64,000 nucleotides of DNA from Poecilobothrus nobilitatus (Eukaryota; Arthropoda; Insecta; Diptera; Dolichopodidae), in the NCBI GenBank assembly GCA_947095535.1, contig OX352773.1, positions 1,302,001 to 1,366,000 on the forward strand, given 5' to 3'. This document shows, in pieces, positions 36,482-48,068 of this stretch; position 1 is the stretch's first letter, and every line of letters begins with the position of its first letter. Made by a program: the position numbers and the translations under genes. The notes below the pieces were generated by a model, which worked only from the letters and a program-made list of their open reading frames with translations, ran no database searches and was not told where the DNA came from.

Positions 36482-38516
36482 ACGTTTAATTGAATTCAAT
36501 GCTTTTTTTTTTATTTTGAAACTTCAATTCGACTTTTTCCCTTTTCTTAAAATATTACATCAACAAAAATTAAATTAGGTCAAAGTTGTCAGATAAAATT
36601 ATAATTTTTTCATCCAGTATAGAATTTTATACAGCCCACGTTTTTAATCTTATATACTTTATTTATAATCTGTTTGCAAAATTCCTAAATTGATAAAAAA
36701 GAATTAAAAAATTTACCCACAGAGGTTAACATTTCGATATTTAAAAAATGTAAAATTTTCTAAGCAACGAAATAATTGATATGTATATATATATACTGAT
36801 GTATATTATTCATATATATGTATATATATATGGCTGACTATACTACTCTATCAGAAATACTCTATACTCCCCAGTCTCCATTCATTAAAAATTGTTTACT
36901 TGGCTACTACTTTTTATAAAGTAAAGTGACTGAAAATAAAAATAAAATATAAACTATTCATAATCATAAATATGAAATGAATAACACCCAACACCAAAGA
37001 TAATATACTATAGTATATTATCTTTGCTAACACATACCATCTTAAATAAAAGAAACCTTTACATTTGTGACTTGTTTGATTTTTCGTTAGAAAAATAAAA
37101 TAAATAAATTTGAAGAATGAGAAAGAACAGCCAAAAATAATATGTTCATTTTTTTAATGCAATGTTTTTCTCTTTCTTTGGGGCACTTCAAATTTAAAAA
37201 ACTTGTGAGAAATTTTTTGTTCTACTTGCTTTATCTATATATACATATATAATTTATTAATTTCTGCTACCATAAAGAAATCATAATATACATAGAGTAT
37301 TTATATTTATCCTGAACAAATTTTTTAAACCATTTCTGCACAAAATATAGAACCCCCGAAATTCTGTTTTGTTGCAGATTAATATTTTTAACAAAAAATG
37401 TATATACAGAAATAATATTTATTTACAGCTTATAAAAAAATGAAATGTATTCTTTTCTTATTTATACTATTTTATAATTGCAGTGGTATGGTAGTGGTAA
37501 TATCTGGTAATATTTTTTTATGCGTATTCATTCATATTTGTTTGTACGCATGTTTATTAGATTAGAAATTTGATTAGAATGATTAGAATTTGAATGTGAA
37601 ATAATTTTTGGCTGGGATATAATATAAAGCGTATTAAAAAGCGTATGTGTGTTTAGTAAAATTAAAAATAATTTTATTATGCATGTGTAAGAACATAACG
37701 TATTGAAGTAGGTAAATAAATAAAAAATAAGATAAGTGATAATAAGTGACTTTTATTAAATATTTTGTTTTAATAAATAAACTTAAGGTAATAAGGGAAC
37801 AAATCAATGTTAAATTATAGATTCACTGAAATAAAAGTTTCTTTTCCTACTTAGAGTAAATATATAGACATGATATATGTACTCATACCTACTATTAGTA
37901 CCTACCTAGTACTAATAAAATTAAATAATTTTTAAAACTTTTGGAAAAATTAATAAAAAAATTAAATTTTATTTAACATATTAGTACCTAAATGGGGAAA
38001 AGGAATATTAGTACAGTACCTAAATAGGAAATCAAAAAATAACAAAAGCAAATAAAATTAATTAAAAAAAATGTTTTATTGCTTAAAATTAAAGAATAGA
38101 AAAATAACTTTAGAAGGGAAAAAGCCACATGGAAATATTTTCCAAATGGCATAAAAAAACCCTTTTTATTAGCACATTTACAAAAAAATAAAAATTCAAA
38201 ATTTATGTAAACAAATTTTACAAGAAAATATAAAAAACTATTTGCAAAATTATTTACAAAATTATAACTAAGCTTAATAAACTATTTTAACATTTAAAAA
38301 AATTGAAGATAAAAATATAATAAATCATTTTAAAAATATATGTAGGTATTAAACTTAAATTAATAATCTCATGCATTGATTTTTAACGAAATTTTCATGA
38401 AAAAAAAATAAAAATTAAAGTTATTAATCCATTACAAACCAAAAAAGTTAAAAAAAATATTTATGCAAAAATTGCAGACCATGTGAGATCAAATTTCTAT
38501 ATATTTAGTTTTGAAT
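36482..38516. other. long AT-rich intergenic segment
   Basis: Holds TATATG microsatellites (36780-36835), a 30-bp palindrome (36996-37025) and an inverted diverged fragment of the GATAACGCAAGC repeat (37150-37250). No gene identified. Confidence 0.45.
36996..37025. repeat. 30-bp perfect palindrome
   Basis: AAAGATAATATACTA is followed directly by its exact reverse complement. Confidence 0.85.
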
Positions 38517-38730
38517 TATTTTTGACTATTTTGTTGCCTTTCCCTCTTGGATTCCTTAGCTTTTTGTTCTTCCTCAATTATTAATTTTTCCTTTAACCGT
38601 TTGGTTTCTTTTTTTAATAACAAAATCGATTAGTAATCTAAAAATTTAATTTTATGCGTAAAGCATTTTTCATTTTCGTTGAACCACTTAGAATATTTAT
38701 CCGATTTATTAGTAGCTTCCAAACAACAGT
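38517..38730 (-). pseudogene. unrecognised charged, coiled-coil-like ORF end
   Basis: On the minus strand, from about 38730, one frame reads C-C-L-E-A-T-N-K-S-D-K-Y-S-K-W-F, meets a TAA near 38630, and continues as a Lys/Glu-rich helical stretch (K-E-T-K-R-L-K-E-K-L; E-E-E-Q-K-A-K-E-S) to a stop at about 38517. It could be the C-terminus of a transposase or a Myb/SANT-like protein. I cannot name the family. Confidence 0.35.
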
Positions 38731-38735
38731 AAAAA

Positions 38736-39062
38736 ATGTTTTTTTTACGTTCTTTTGATGAAAGTTTTGAGAAAAAAAGTGATCAAATATATCGATTAGA
38801 AATTGGGTCAAAAAGCGAGCTCTATGTAATTGCATTTAAGATTATAAACAACAAAATAAAACATAATTTTATATTGCAACAAAATTTTGACTTTTATAAC
38901 TATAACACCAGAAATAAATCTAAATTTTACCTATCACTATTCAAGACTGATAAACAAAAAAACAACTGTTTATACAATTGTTTAAAAGAATTTAATGAAC
39001 TACCACAGGAATATAAAATAATTGAAAACATCTATATGTTTAAAAAAAGATTACGGAAATAA
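38736..39062 (+). pseudogene. non-LTR reverse transcriptase ORF C-terminus
   Basis: The segment Y-N-Y-N-T-R-N-K-S followed about 30 residues later by L-Y-N-C-L-K-E-F-N-E-L-P and a basic end (F-K-K-R-L-R-K) is the usual tail of CR1/Jockey-like ORF2 proteins. The N-terminal part of this frame is not recognisable, so the element is severely 5' truncated. It could belong to the same lineage as the endonuclease fragment at 44.5-45.4 kb. Confidence 0.6.
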
Positions 39063-39664
39063 TTCTCACTAATTATAGATAATAATTCTCAATTGAAAAA
39101 TCGGAAAATTTCTTAATTTAAAAATTCATCGTTACAATTTTTGCACACTCGTTTGTTGGTAGTTCAAACATATATATACATATATGTATATATATATTTT
39201 TATTATTTTATTATTTAAATTTTGTTATTTAAAATTTTCAATAGAAAATATATGTAAATATGTAGATTTGTACAGTAAAACGAATAAATTTTACAAATGA
39301 TAAGATTGATTAGTTAGCTGATGTATTATAATTGTGTGATTATTGTAATTTTCGGGCAACTTTATTGACTTGATAAGCAATTGCAATAATAGCATCAGAA
39401 TATGAACTTATAATATATACATCTTGTTTCTTCTTTTTTTTTGATTTTATTATTTATTTTTATCACTTAATTATAATTATTTTTTTTTTTATTTTTATTT
39501 TTTTATTTCTATTCTTTTAATTTTTTAATCAAATTTTTTATTTTATTGTTTTGTAATTTTGAAATGAATTTAAATATGTGTAACTCAATGTCACAATCTT
39601 ATAAGATCAGACAGTTTAGGCTAAGATCTATAAAAAAATACAAATAATTGTTAATTTTCTATTT
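39063..39664. other. probable 3' UTR remains and AT-rich sequence
   Basis: 39300-39640 contains moderately complex sequence (GGGCAACTTTATTGACTTG, ATCAGACAGTTTAGGC) ending in AAAAAAATACAAATAA. It may be the 3' UTR of the non-LTR fragment upstream. There is a TATA microsatellite at 39168-39200. Confidence 0.4.
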
Positions 39665-40271
39665 TTTTATATCAAGAAATTAAATAAAATAAAGAAAAAA
39701 AAAAATTCAAAAAAATTTTCTGTTGGAGCTTTTAAATGGACAATATCTGAGTCATTTTTGTAGTTTTTTTGAAAAATAAATTGTTCCGACTCAAGTAATA
39801 AAGGACTTTCAGAAGTCTTAAAAAATAAATTGTTACATGACACACAAGAAATTTTTTTCTAAGTATATAACTAAGTACATATTTCCAGTTATGTATTAAA
39901 CCTTTAAGCGCAAATGTATTTCGCGACCTATTTTGTTTTTTCGTTGCCATTATCAGAAAGTCCAATTATTTCGTCTAACACCTAATTCAGTTATATTTTT
40001 GAGATTAAAATCTACATTTAAAAATTTTACTGTAATCCACCTATTTATTGAAGAAGAGTGAGGCAAATTATATTCAATAGCATTTCTTAAAAATTTGTAA
40101 ACTTTTGGCGAAATAAAATACTTCGACCTCCTTTTCATCTTCTGACCAAATTTTTGTATTTTTAAAATTCATTTTTACGAGCGTTTTTGTATTGTTACTT
40201 AAAAAAGGTTTTTCCTCAATTGAATTATAAATAGAATTTAGCTTTTGTTTTCTAATTTTACGTTTTAACTT
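39665..40271 (-). pseudogene. P-superfamily transposase fragment (THAP9-like)
   Basis: The minus-strand frames at 39953-40283 show S-P-K-V-Y-K-F-L-R-N, then N-L-P-H-S-S-S-I-N-R-W, the helical region found in P-element and THAP9 transposases after the THAP domain. In another frame (39732-39965), N-T-F-A-L-K-G-L-I-H-N-W-K-Y corresponds to the R-G-L-x-x-N-W motif within the catalytic RNase H-like region. Frames change several times, so it is dead. It abuts an errantivirus reverse transcriptase fragment on the same strand, across a fold-back sequence. Confidence 0.7.
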
Positions 40272-40324
40272 TTTATTTCGCAACTTTGAATTTTTAACTT
40301 TTTTTTTTAAAGTTGCGAAATAAA
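40272..40324. repeat. 16-bp perfect inverted repeat at a transposon junction
   Basis: TTTATTTCGCAACTTT (40272-40287) and its exact complement (40309-40324) are separated by 21 A/T-rich bases. It sits where P-transposase coding meets errantivirus pol coding. Confidence 0.8.
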
Positions 40325-41563
40325 TAATAGTCGATAACGATCCTCCACTTCTGTTTGTTAGAGTTGTCCATTTTCTTAGCGATTATCCAAATATGTGCAT
40401 TGTATGGTGACATGCAATTAACAATTATACCTTGACGTAACATCTCCTTTATCTGACGATCAACCTCGTCCCTATGAATTTCAGGATAACAATATTCTTT
40501 AGAATAAACTGGTATATCATTTTTTGTTACTGTTTTATGTTTAATTTTACTCGTAATATTGTTCTTCTTCATAATTTAGAAAGAATGAGATAGAAGCTCT
40601 TTGCGTTGTAAGTAACCTTTCTTTATAATCAATGTTAACGTTTAATGTGGACAGAATGTTATGACCTATTAGGCCATCAAAAGAACTATGAAACGGAAAT
40701 TCGAGAAAATCAAGGAGAAAGTTAGGTTCATTAAAAATTTCAAAGAGGGGGAATCTGCATCTAATATTTAAAGAAAGTTTTCTACTAAAAGGTGTGGGAC
40801 AAGTTTAATTGCGGTTTTCCATTTAGGATGGCAAAGATTGGTATTAATGATACTATACTCTGCACAAGTATCGATAATGAATCTAAGTAATTTGCCTTTT
40901 ACTTTAATTGTCATATAGGGTAGTTTTTTGAGCAGTTGTCGCGAAAATTTGTTAGATTAGTGTTTGTTTCATCATTTAGGTTCATTAAGATATCCATTCG
41001 TTCTGGACTTAGATTTCGGTTGTTTCGTGAATATCTTATGCATCAAATATTATTGTAGGGTTTCTATTAACAATAATTCCCCTCCCCTGACGGGTTCTGG
41101 TAAATTATCCTTGAATATATTTAAAGCAATTCTTTTATTTGCTTCTATTCTTTCTTTATTGTCCCCTCCCTGTAGCGAGCGTTGTTGGTCCGCGTTAATT
41201 TCGAGTTAATTTCAACGTCAAAATTTTTTATTGTAGAGTTGTATCTAACTAAAACTATATTGTCGACAAGACGGGAGACTTTCAGGGTGTCTCCATGATT
41301 TTTTATTAGAGCGGATTTTAATTCGATCCATGTCTCAACTGGCCCGTGAGAAAGTAAGATTTGTTTTGCTTCGCCTATTATTTTATCTTCGATATGCCCG
41401 AAAAGAAGTTTCTTGAATTGTTGTTCAAGTTAGAGCTTCTATAAAGGGTATAAAGTATAAAACTAGTTAAGTCACGTTTATCACCAGCAAAGGGTGGTAA
41501 TTGCGCGATGCTCTTTATAATTAAATTTAAGCTAGGTATTTCATTTTCGTTTTCGTTAGACAT
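40294..41563 (-). mobile_element. errantivirus-type Ty3/Gypsy fragment
   Basis: An old, broken copy of an insect endogenous retroelement on the minus strand. A Gag N-terminal region starts at 41563 (L-P-P-F-A-G-D motif) and runs, with frame changes, to about 41230. A protease-like D-T-x-A-E motif lies near 40870. The N-terminal part of reverse transcriptase ([17 protein letters not shown]) ends at 40294-40572. Everything beyond is lost at the fold-back junction. No LTRs were recognised. It is oriented away from the larger relic at 42968-48590. Confidence 0.75.
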
Positions 41564-41569
41564 TTTTTT

Positions 41570-42192
41570 TTTAAATTAAATTTTTTGTTTATTTAACATT
41601 TAAAATAAAATAATTGATTAAAATAATAATATTATTTATTTATTAAATTTTTTTTTTTATTAATGTAAGAAAGTTCATTATTTATTTAAAAGTAACAATA
41701 AAAAATTTCTTAAAAATTTATAAAAAAAAATTTTATTTGGATTTAAAGAAAAATTTATTTATTTATTAATTTTTTTTTTTTTATTAATATAAGAAAGTTC
41801 ATTAATTTATTTAAAAGTAAGAATAAAACTTTTTTAAATATTTATAAAAAAAATTATAAATATAAGAAAGTTCATTAATTTATTTAAAAATAAGAATAAA
41901 AATTTCTTAAATTTTTATATTTTTTTTTTGCTAGGATCTGTTGGATTTTGTTCAGTAATATAATTTCCTTTTCTTAATAACTAATTTTGTTTATTCTTTT
42001 ATTAAAATTTGTATTTTAGGAAAAAGGAAATTAGGAATTTTAGCAAAAAGGAAATTTTCCTATTGGTAGTTTCGTTAGAGAAAGCAAAAAAAAATAAATA
42101 AAATTTTTATAATTTAAATAATTTGTTGGTGAAATTTCTAAAAAAAAAAAAATGAGGAAGAGTGCAGTAGAGTAAACTGTGTCAACTCTGGG
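41570..42192. other. AT-rich segment with tandem iterations
   Basis: TAAGAAAGTTCATTA followed by TTATTTAAAAGTAA.AATAAA repeats three times at about 41667-41920. The rest is low complexity. It might contain decayed LTR sequence of either errantivirus relic, but no pair of LTRs could be matched. Confidence 0.45.
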
Positions 42193-42861
42193 ATACCCGT
42201 ATGAACGTAATATAACCTATTATAAAACTTGATCATCTTTTAAAAACATTCAGATGTTTTAGTACCGATGATATATATATGTTTTAGACAGAGATATATT
42301 TATGTAAATTGTGGAGTTGTATGACAGCTACCCGAATCTATTGCGCCTAGCTTCATTAAGTTCCAAGAAATGCAAGAAGCCTAAACCGGCTGCATTAGAT
42401 TAATCAAATTTTACAAAAGTTTTTGGCATGCAACTCGACACTTTTTCACTAAATTTCAGATAGCTAGATTCCACAACCAAATTTTACAGAAGTTGTTGCC
42501 ATAAAACTTGATCATCATTTGCAAAATTTCAGAAACCTAGCTTGAATAGATACTGAGTTATTTCTATATAAAGAAAGAAGTTGTATGGCAGCTACTCGAA
42601 CCCGCCGACCGAAAATGTTGGATTTAAATAGCAAAACTAACAATTTTGCAAAAGTGACGTAAACAAAATTTCAGCCTCCTAGCTCCTTTATTTTTTGAGT
42701 TATCGTGCGGACGGACGGACGGACGTACATGGCTTAATCGACTCAGAATTCGATTCTGAGCCGATCCATACCTCTGACACCATATCTAGCTCGGCTGCTT
42801 TAAGGTGTCACAAACGTAATGGCAAATTTATTATACCCTTGAACATAGTTCATACGGGTAT
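42193..42861. mobile_element. 669-bp TIR repeat with GGACGG motif
   Basis: The ends ATACCCGTATGAAC (42193-42206) and the exact complement (42848-42861) bound a non-coding element. The inside holds a GGACGGACGGACGG tract and TCGACTCAGAATTCGATT, a combination I associate with dispersed repeats of higher flies. Several internal copies of AAATTTCAG..AGCTAG and AAACTTGATCATC are also present. A mariner-type or other non-autonomous element is possible. Confidence 0.6.
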
Positions 42862-42967
42862 ATAAATATAATAAAAAATTTATTCTATAAGACGTACTCA
42901 ATAAAATATTACGTTGTGCACCGATTTTTTTTTTATTTTAATAAAATTTAAAATGCTATTTTAATAA

Positions 42968-43552
42968 TGGATCCTCAAACTTTTCAAATTGTAGATTTCC
43001 ATTCTAAAAAATATAAGTTTTATCACACCCTTTAGTAAAGATAAATTTTCCTTGAATGGGTTTTTGTCTCGCATTGAATACTCTACAGCCACTCTACAAA
43101 GAAATTATTTTAGGCTAATAAAAGACAAAGTTGTAAGTAAAGCTGGGAAATAACTTTGTAAATATGTGCCGATATTAAGTTAGCCTGAACTTAAGCTAAC
43201 TTTGATCAGAAACCATGGAGAACGTTCTTCAATTCCCAAAATAATTGACGAAATAAGATTTTGTAGATGTAATACACCAATTCAAAATTTTTATAATGAA
43301 ATTAGTAGTTTACTCTGTAAATTAAATAAGACTTATGTTTTAAATAATCGAGGTACATTAAACCAAATTCAAGATAATCAAAAAATGGTTTTAAAACATT
43401 TCACAGAAAATCTCCCACCTTTAGCAAAAAATTTGATAGGATATAAAGTAACAACTTTAAAAATAAAATTTTTCCAAATAAATTTCAAAATAGAAACAAT
43501 CAAAGAAATTTTAATAATTCTCAAAATAATTCAAACAAATTTTCTGTAACTT
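42968..43552 (+). pseudogene. errantivirus gag, 5' part
   Basis: It begins with a plausible ATG at 42968, stops after 22 codons, and continues in shifting frames. The best open stretch is 43202-43549, containing I-x-N-H-G-E-R-S-S-I and an N-x-Y-N-E-I type capsid motif. The last 126 bases (43427-43552) are duplicated at 45365-45490. Confidence 0.6.
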
Positions 43553-45364
43553 AGAGGTAAAGATGCGAAAAGCAAATTAGATAATAAGTTAAATATTAAT
43601 GGTAATAGTAATAAAAAAAAAATATTATAAGTAATAAAATTAATAAAATAGAAGTAAATAATAATAATAATAAAAATTGGAATAATAATAATAAAAATAA
43701 AAATATTTCTCGTAATAATATAAAAATAATATCTAAAAATAATAAGATTGTTTCTGATAATAGTAATTCTAATTCTAGCATTAACATTAATAATTTAACT
43801 GTTCATCCTAATAATATTTCAACTGTTAACAAATCATTAAACTCTAGCACAACAGACACAAATAATTCCTTAATTATAGTAAACACTAACTCAGAAACTT
43901 ACACTACTTCAAACATAAATCAGAACAACAAATCTCATAACCACTATACTATTCAGAACAGTAATAACAATATAAACGCTTTTAATACTGCATCACTAAC
44001 TAAAGATCCTGATATTATCAATTCTAATTGTGTTTCGATAACTGAACCTCCTTCTTCTTCCTCAACTTCACCAAATGTTCCTTCTACTTCTAAATTCATA
44101 AACTTTGTTCAAGGTGAAACTCTTCAACCTTCAATTATTAACCCGCTTTTACCACCGATAACAAGAATGACACAACAATCTCTTGCCAACAACGACTATA
44201 CAGTTGCTCTTTCTAGGCTAAGAGAAGATAAAGTCTATAACATGGTCATATTATATTTGTCATACTTGTTTGATGATAAATATAATACTGTGTTGGAAGG
44301 TAAGACCAGAACAAATATAAAAATTTTAATTGATAACGAAGATTTACCAACCGAATACAAAGAATTATATAAATTATATATAAAATTTCACGAAACTAAA
44401 GGTATATCTTCTAAAGATGTCTCAGACGACTTAAAGGCATACCGCAGCCATTGTAATAGTAATTATTACAATAAATAAATTATTTAAATAAGATCAAAGA
44501 TTTAACATCTTTGATAAATTCTTCAATTTTGATAAATTTATCAATATATTATCAAAATGTTAGAGGTCTTAGAACAAAAACAAGTTAAGCCTTACTTAAT
44601 TCAATAAGTTTAAATTTCGACGTATTTGCATTAACTGAAACTTGGCTAAATTCTTCTATTAACAATCTTGAGCTTTTCGATAGATCATATTCTGTTTTTA
44701 GAAAAGATAGATATGCTGAACCTAATGTATCTAATAGTTACATTCCTAAAGGGGGAGGTGTATTGATTGCCGTCAAAAACTCTTTTAATGCAAATGAAAT
44801 TCCTATTTCTAACGCAGACGGTCTTGAAATAATAGGTGTGAATATAAAATTTTCAAACAAAAATGTAAATATTGTTAACATATATATTCCACCTTCTTCG
44901 AATTTAAATATTTATATTACTCTTTTAAATGTAATAGATTCGATTTGCTGTAATTCAGGTCCTAATGATGAGTTAATTTTATGTGGAGATTTTAATCTCT
45001 CTCATATAACATGGATTAATCATGACGAAGAATCTTTTTTGATTCCGGATTTTTCGGTGAGTGAAACTGATTCGCAATTTATTGATGGATTAAATACCAA
45101 CAATTTACAACAGGTTTCCCACCATCGTAATTTTAAAGAAAAGCAATTGGATTTGATATTTACCTCTGATTGCTTTAATATCACTTTCTGTGACTCGGTG
45201 TTATCGCTTGTTGCGTTAGACCCTTATCACCCTTCAATAAGTTTTACTTATTGTTTAACTAATTCCATAAATCTTGAAGCAGCATATTCTTATAGTTTTA
45301 ATTTCAATAAAACCAACTTTCCCGAACTAATAAATTTCTTAAATACCTATGACTTCACGTCTTT
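43553..45364 (+). mobile_element. non-LTR retrotransposon fragment inside gag
   Basis: This 1812-bp insert lies between 126-bp direct repeats of gag sequence (43427-43552 and 45365-45490). It contains an Asn/Ser-rich ORF1-like region (about 43560-44478), then an apurinic-type endonuclease starting near 44541 (Y-Q-N-V-R-G-L-R). The endonuclease continues in 44763-45364 with C-G-D-F-N-L-S-H, L-D-L-I-F-T-S and D-P-Y-H-P-S. No reverse transcriptase and no poly(A) are present, so the 3' part is missing. That is unusual for target-primed insertions. Confidence 0.75.
44167..44478 (+). pseudogene. non-LTR ORF1 C-terminal region
   Basis: A 103-codon frame, the end of a longer open Asn/Ser/Thr-rich stretch, turns into an ordered region (A-L-S-R-L-R-E-D-K-V-Y; L-P-T-E-Y-K-E-L-Y-K-L-Y). 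It precedes the endonuclease by about 60 bases, as ORF1 precedes ORF2 in non-LTR elements. No zinc knuckles were seen. Confidence 0.45.
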
Positions 45365-45374
45365 AAAAATTTGA
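44541..45374 (+). pseudogene. non-LTR ORF2 endonuclease
   Basis: The domain starts at Y-Q-N-V-R-G-L, has an in-frame stop near 44586, continues through L-T-E-T-W-L, and is open from 44763 to 45374. Motifs C-G-D-F-N, L-D-L-I-F and D-P-Y-H-P-S are those of the EEP endonuclease of CR1/Jockey/I-like elements. It is cut off before any reverse transcriptase. The final few codons come from the gag repeat. Confidence 0.75.
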
Positions 45375-45850
45375 TAGGATATAAAGTAACAACTTTAAAA
45401 ATAAAATTTCTCCAAATAAATTTCAAAATAGAAACAATTAAAGAAATTTTAATAATTCTGAAAATAATTCAAACAGATTTTCTGTAACTTTCTTCAGGAA
45501 TTATACTCTTAATTCTAATAACAATAAATCCAGTTATAATTCTGGTAACAATAATAATAATAATAATCACCGATTTAATTATACTGGCAACCATAATCAA
45601 AATTTTTATTCTAATAACAAACTTAATAAGGAATAATGGTAACAGCAATAATTTCAATCAGAGATTTAATAATACTGTTGGTAATAACTCTTTCCGTAAT
45701 AATCATAATTATAATAATTATTACGACAATAACCAATCAAATAGTCGACCGAGTCCAGAGCCAATGGACGTTGTGAAAGTTGCCACAAATTGTGAAGATA
45801 TCAGTCATAATCAAAATCAAGATTTTCAAAACGGTGCAAGAAGAAATTGC
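45365..45850 (+). pseudogene. errantivirus gag, 3' part
   Basis: It begins with the second copy of the 126-bp gag repeat and continues into an Asn-rich stretch (AAT/AAC codons around 45515-45740), then toward the protease. Several stops. Compatible with a nucleocapsid-like Gag tail. Confidence 0.5.
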
Positions 45851-47337
45851 CCTATATAGTCGTGAAAACTAATGAAAGAAATTTGCGTTTCATTATCGAT
45901 AGTTGAGCCGAGTTAAGTTTAATAAATCCTAACATCTATAATCCCAAATGGAAAATCCCCCATAAACATATTATAATGAATGTCCTAAACCGCACCATAA
46001 AATCTCCAAATTATTACAAATTCCCTATTTTTAATGAATTTAATGAACTCAAAATATTCCAGTAAAATTCGTTGAATTTTATTTTCATAATCTATTTGAT
46101 GGTATTATCGAAAAGAATATTCTAGCCGAGTATACCATTATTGATTTTAAGAACAGAGTTGTGAAAACAAGAAGTGCAATCATTCAAATTTTTCTCAATG
46201 AAGAAGAAGAGAAATATGCGAATAATTGTTATGATAATGACTCTGGCAACATTTTTAGTACAGAATATTGTCATAATTTTATACCAAATGGCTGTTTTTC
46301 TCAAAATCTTAATGATAATGATAAAAAAAATTTGGAATGTGTACTAAGTTCTAATAAAGACGTAATTTTTAGGGAAGGTGACAACTTAACATTTACAAAT
46401 GAAATAAAACACGAAATTAAGACACAAAATGAATTAAAAATCTATACTAAACTATATCGCTATCCTGAAATCCATAGAAAAGAAGTAGACCTGCAAATTC
46501 AGGAAATGTTAGAACTAAAAATAATAAACCACAATGACAGTACATACAATTCGCCAATTTGGGTCGTTCCCAAAAAAATTGATAATTCAGGAACCCCAAA
46601 TGGAGAATTGTTATAGATTATAGGAAATTAAATGACCTAACGATTAATGACAAATTCCCAATACCAAATATAGAAAATATATTTGATAAATTGGGAAAAT
46701 GCAATTATTTTACTATGCTCTATTTAGCGAAAGGTTTTCACCAAATCGAGGTGGTTTCTAAAGATCAACCAAAAGCAGCTTTTTCGACCGTAAATGGCCA
46801 CTATTAATTTCTAACAATGCCATTTGGGTTGAAAAATGCTCCGTCAACATTTCAACGAATAATGAATAACATCTTAAAAGAATTTATTAATACAATCTGT
46901 GTGGTTTACCTCGACGTCGTTCTGATTTTTCTACAAGCTTTGAGGAACACTTGCAATTTTTGAAAAAAATTTTGCTTCGGCTAAGAGAAACTAATTTAAA
47001 AGTCCAAATCGATAAATGTAAATTTGCTAGCAATTTTACTAACTATTTAGGTCATTTAGTTACCGATAAAGGTATAAAACCTGATACTACAAAAGTCAAA
47101 GCTATTGAAAATTTACCAATTCCTACAACAATTAAAGGTATTCGGCAATTTCTGGGAATTACCGGATATTATCGAAAATTTACAAAGGATTATGCTAAAG
47201 TAGCATATCCAATTATAAAATGTTTAAAGAAAAATGGAAAAATTAATCCAAAAGACCAAACTTATATTATTTCTTCTAATCAATTGAAAACCCTAAAAAA
47301 ATTAATTAACAATTATAATAATAATATGATTATATAA
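45851..47337 (+). pseudogene. errantivirus protease and reverse transcriptase
   Basis: A protease-like motif near 45890 has TGA in place of the Gly codon after its Asp-Ser. Reverse transcriptase begins in the 46161-46616 frame (Y-P-E-I-H-R-K-E-V; P-I-W-V-V-P-K-K). Motifs such as F-G-L-K-N-A-P-S-T-F-Q-R follow in another frame, and the region closes with 46951-47337 (N-Y-L-G-H-L-V; F-L-G-I-T-G-Y-Y-R-K-F). The second catalytic aspartate of the Y-L-D-D box near 46915 is replaced. Multiple lesions, so no polymerase activity is possible. Confidence 0.8.
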
Positions 47338-48068
47338 TATATTAATTATATTAATTATAATTAATTCTTTTAACCAATTGAAAGCCCTAACCCTCAGAAA
47401 ATAAAAAGATTTGTGTGATTTCATTGTTTTTCGTTTTTGTTTATTTTCGTATTGTTTCTTGAATGTTTACATTTATTTGTTATTGATTTGGTAAAACCAT
47501 TATTGGTGTTAAAAACAACTATAATAATAAAATATTTTATTTTATTTAAATATTATATATTACTCCTCAAGTTACAACTGCAGGTAGTAAAACGGGTAAT
47601 TCTGACTTTAAAAGACTGCATGGAACATTTAACGAACACCTACGAATTCTTGACGTTGATAATTCAAGTGAAGAACTTGATGATAAACTTTTTAAAATTA
47701 TTGGAATTTAAAATAATATCATCCACTCGCCAACTGAACTCCGTCCTATCGATTTTATTAATAAAAACCTCGATCAGAAGATATTCAGAAACTAGCTAAA
47801 GAATTTCACGATAATAAAAAATTTAAAATTGAAACATTAAATAAATATCGGGATCAAAATTTTAAACTGCACTATAATATTGTAATAGAAATATACAAAA
47901 AAATAAACCTAAGTATAAGAAACTAGATAAGTACACAAAAACTAATTCACATGTCATAGACACAAGTACTAACAGAAAAACAAGATCCAATTCTACACAA
48001 CATACAGAAACGTAAACTTAAATACCAATATTAAATAACAAACCATTTTCTATTATCTCTTATTGTAG
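47338..48068 (+). pseudogene. errantivirus integrase C-terminal remnant
   Basis: About 47605-47900 translates in several frames to sequence typical of the errantivirus integrase end (H-G-T-F-N-E-H, then H-S-P-T-E-L-R-P-I-D-F). RNase H and the zinc-binding and most of the catalytic parts of integrase are absent between 47337 and 47600. Confidence 0.55.

Noticed and set aside
41667..41920. CRISPR-like spaced repeats
   Set aside because: Three AT-rich iterations of unequal length without unique spacers, in a eukaryotic genome.
43596..43787. Leu-rich minus-strand ORF
   Set aside because: It is the antisense of an Asn-codon-rich stretch of the non-LTR ORF1 region.
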